64,000 bases of DNA from Apostichopus japonicus. Taxonomy: Eukaryota > Echinodermata > Holothuroidea > Aspidochirotida > Stichopodidae. Position 1 is the first letter of the stretch. Each line of letters begins with the position of its first letter. Below are positions 61,274 through 64,000 of the stretch, piece after piece. The notes under the pieces are model-generated. The model did not search any database. It was not told the DNA's origin and worked only from the letters and a program-made list of their open reading frames with translations. The stretch lies in NCBI RefSeq assembly GCF_037975245.1, contig NC_092564.1, positions 13,230,484 to 13,294,483 of the forward strand, given 5' to 3'. The translations under genes and the position numbers were made by a program.

Positions 61274-61943
61274 TCAAACTGTCACGGTCACGTGATCGTG
61301 TTTACTCACCTTTCTGGCGGTAGAGGGTTCTCGGAGACTCTCCCACAAAGCTCGAACAAAGGTGTTTTCAAGTTCCGAATGGATTGATACAAGATGAGCT
61401 AACTGATCCTCTCCCCCGTCGTGGACGGTTCCAAACTGGTTGCAGTATTGCTCGGCTGATACCCAGTCCAATTGAGGGTTGTTAAAAAACCTTTAACGTG
61501 TGAAAAAAAATATCGTGCACAATTAGCTACAAAATAAACTAAAACAAACCTGTATGATGTTAATCATGACTTACTCAGTATAGCCAGCCAACAAGACACA
61601 GTAATTTCTTTTTCTTCCTTAGGGTAGGCTAATCAAGTTCTGGCAGCGACTACGGTACAAACGCACTAGGAAATGAGGTTCCATACCGTCAGCATTTATA
61701 CACTTCCGATTGAAGAAGAGCCAAGACGGGGTCTACTGACGTGGATACCTATATATTAAAATATGTAATACATCTAATTACATCACGATTCGATATGTCT
61801 CACCTGTAACAATGCTGACCCCAAAATGTCCAGTGAGGGGGGCAGTGAGCTTCGATACCACTCCCTTCCAGGTGAGCGACACAGAGTTGTCCGAAGCCGC
61901 AGATAATCAGAAATATCGTTGCCAGTCCTCCTCCGCGAATCAT
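58729..61943 (-). CDS. Secreted C-type lectin, single CRD
   Basis: Three coding exons: 61804-61943, 61310-61490 and 58729-58968, all GT-AG, 186 aa. Residues 1-23 (MIRGGGLATIFLIICGFGQL and CVA) form a signal peptide. The rest is one long-form C-type lectin domain: C34-PPHW and C45-YRF, WVSAEQYC63, WIGYNEIAEEGSWVW (110-124), QPN (139-141), C149, WDD (164-166), C169 and C177. These are the expected disulfide cysteines. C-type lectins bind sugars through Ca2+; the classic site is EPN (mannose) or QPD (galactose) plus WND. Here QPN and WDD are mixed forms, so sugar preference cannot be predicted. A further Cys (109) precedes WIGY. In invertebrates such secreted single-domain lectins usually act in microbial recognition or aggregation. 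Intron 2 (2.3 kb) holds a hAT-like MITE and a long TA tract. Confidence 0.9.
60435..60799 (+). mobile_element. hAT-like MITE, copy 2
   Basis: A 365-bp element from CAGTGGCGTAGGAAGG to GGTTCCTACGCCCTTG, flanked by CACTACTG at both sides (60427-60434 and 60800-60807). It is the inverted, highly similar counterpart of 55732-56097. It lies within intron 2 of the C-type lectin gene. Confidence 0.9.
61189..61271. repeat. TA microsatellite
   Basis: About 40 uninterrupted TA dinucleotides in intron 2 of the C-type lectin, ending about 40 bp downstream of the exon 2 donor. Assembly length is uncertain for such tracts. Confidence 0.95.
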
Positions 61944-62509
61944 TTTGGAAGTTTACTGTAACCGAAGGTGATGAAGGTGGAAATGAAATTCACTGAAAGG
62001 CGACGAGTGTACAATCAGATGACATAATAGTATATTTGCTCAAAACCAACTTCCCGAAGCCACCCCCCCCCCCTTCCCCCTCCTCTCACCCTGCAACATT
62101 TACAACTGCTTCTTTATTTTAACAAACAAAACTTACCGGCAAAATGTGCCATCAGCAAAATTAGGAAAGAGTTGTTATCTCAAAATTGTTGTAAACTAAC
62201 GTCCTTTATTAATTTCAAGAGTCCTGGGGATATATTTTTTCTCCAGCATGAAGGCAGTATGGCGATGGTAAAAGGCCCTTTATTGAGGTAGGTGAAAGGG
62301 GAAGGTGGAGCTTGGAGTCGAGTACACCCACTTATATTTAATCCGGCGTGACGGTGAACTGCTTTGTAAAAGCGTATATTATGAAACTATACTATACTAT
62401 ACGGGGGGTGTCCATCTAACATTTGTTTTTATAGGATTTTCACTGGTGGTACGGTGGCCAAATGGAATTTCAACCTCTGGTATTAAAAGTTACTACTAGA
62501 CGACTAATA

Positions 62510-63290
62510 TTTTACCTCCAAAATTCTTCTTCTTTTTTGGATGAATTTTATCTATTTTCTCAAAACTTTAGAATTTTTTCCCCTAACTTTTCGAAGTTAT
62601 GTACGGACTATTTCGACTTTCACACCACAAATTGTGACTTTTTATCGCAATATTACGACTATTTCATATCACACATTGGAATATGCCTGATATGAATATT
62701 CGATACAATTAAAAAAAAATGACTATTCTGGCAATATCGATTATTTTATGACAAAGCTTCAGAAATTACAATATTTATATTGATTCTTCGACTATTAAAT
62801 TTGGACAATTTTCTCCAATTTCTGTATCAACTTTTGACCTTCATCAGTAAATATTGACTCCATTAGCAGAATGTAGACCTCATTGTTACTGATTTATTGT
62901 GTGTTTTATTTTAGGTCGAAGCTTTCACACTTTTGTATCGTAAGTTTGGAGCATTTGTATCAAAATTTCGACTTATTTTGCCAAAGTTCTAACTATTTTA
63001 TTTGAAAATTTCGACTTTTTGATCATAACTGCGTTGTCAAAACTACGACTTCCTTTTAATCGAAATTTTAACTATATTTCCTCAAAGTTTCAAATATATA
63101 TCAAATCTTCGACTTCTTGGACCCAACTTTTACCGGAAATGGTAACTTTTCTGGAAATGTTAATATATTTTCCTTACATTTCAAACCTTTGTTTGCAATT
63201 TCGGAAGTTGTATGTCAAAATTTTAATTGTTTAACCTGAAAATTGCCACCTTTTACAAGTAAATTTCGAAATATACAACGAATTGTGAGA
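62510..63290. repeat. Degenerate tandem repeat of TTTCGACTATTTT type
   Basis: The phrase (A)TTTCGACT(A/T)(T/C)TT, or variants such as ATTACGACTATTT, CTTCGACTATTAA and AATTTCGACTTTTT, recurs some 15-20 times at about 25-45 bp spacing, separated by T-rich CAAAA/CTCAAA linkers. The pattern is too diverged for an exact unit. No coding potential. Confidence 0.6.
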
Positions 63291-63294
63291 TATA

Positions 63295-64000
63295 TGAAAC
63301 GAATAATTTTACAGCTTGGGTACCTGACACCATTTGTTTTTTATGTTGTTGTTTTCGCTAATGCAAAGGATCCAGCTGAATGACAAAACGAAACATTGAA
63401 GTGCATCACTAGTTGATATATATTGTAAATATCTATTGAAATCATTAGTTAAGGCCTCAGGCCTACAACAAAATAGCATTTGGAGTGGTGTTTAATGGTA
63501 ACGAAAATGACTTCCAAGCAACAGGCCAAAAAGTTTGTAATATTAATATCTCACCTGATTGAGCTCGTTACAATAAGAATCTTGAAGGCAGCTTGTAGTC
63601 AGTTGAACAATAGAACGGGAATGAACACGAAATATCAATATATATCACATGTCGATGTAATTGTAGGTGGGGCATTAATGTACGCATGCGCGAATAACGA
63701 AATGGGTTGCATCGAGCGACGGGCGAGTATATCTGTTTTTATGTGATTGTGCTTCGCTAATCGTCTCATAATTCAGTGACATTTGACACCAATGTTTTCT
63801 ATTCTCTGGAAGTTTCTGGAAACAATACATTCTCTAGTTAAGAAAAATCCTTCCAAGGTCACCTGTATCATGATGTGGAAACATTAATGTACCAGCAATT
63901 CCCTGACTGAACATAGACAACTTTTCCAAGGAAAAAAGAGAGAACAAGAAAAGTGTCTATTATATTGGAGGAAAAACTTAGTATCCCCCGTAGGACCTCC
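63295..64000. other. No gene recognised
   Basis: Ordinary AT-rich sequence to the window end. One 88-codon open frame at 63480-63746 shows no recognisable motif. Confidence 0.35.

Overview
The window is animal nuclear DNA. It is AT-rich, has spliced genes with GT-AG introns and is dense in short transposons and tandem repeats. Gene content (Praja-type E3 ligase, VPS72/YL1, mitochondrial acyl-CoA dehydrogenases, a secreted C-type lectin) and the repeat style suggest an invertebrate deuterostome, most likely an echinoderm. That is inference; no species marker was identified.

Layout. 1-7.6 kb has no convincing gene: a hairpin-rich minisatellite, microsatellites, a LINE relic and an interspersed repeat. 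7.8-13.5 kb (minus) is a Praja-like RING-H2 E3 ubiquitin ligase with one huge disordered exon and four small 3' exons. Its last exon lacks a normal splice acceptor, and the end of its large exon with the splice donor has been tandemly duplicated into the intron. 14.3-17.7 kb holds a reverse-transcriptase relic and decayed DNA transposons. 20.0-25.3 kb (minus) and 27.9-38.1 kb (plus) are two complete nine-exon acyl-CoA dehydrogenase paralogues arranged head to head. They share all intron phases and are separated by 2.6 kb that contains about 640 bp of AAACT repeat. The plus copy has two alternative eighth exons (8a, 8b) that cannot be joined in frame; the minus copy keeps only the 8b type. 39.3-41.45 kb is a 5'-truncated non-LTR retrotransposon (minus) with an open reverse-transcriptase frame. 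42.3-42.7 kb is a MITE with a TTA duplication. 45.75-51.83 kb (minus) is VPS72/YL1. 52.3-53.05 kb is a MITE with a 9-bp duplication. 55.7-56.1 and 60.4-60.8 kb are inverted copies of one hAT-like MITE, each with its own 8-bp duplication. 56.6-56.9 kb is a palindromic ACGT satellite. 58.7-61.9 kb (minus) is a secreted C-type lectin. 62.5-64 kb is repeat-like, with no gene seen.

The genes are unrelated functionally except for the two acyl-CoA dehydrogenases. The most interesting biology is the alternative C-terminal exon pair in one paralogue and its loss in the other, and the splice-site changes in the Praja-like gene. All exon coordinates were derived by hand from reading frame, splice consensus and phase agreement.
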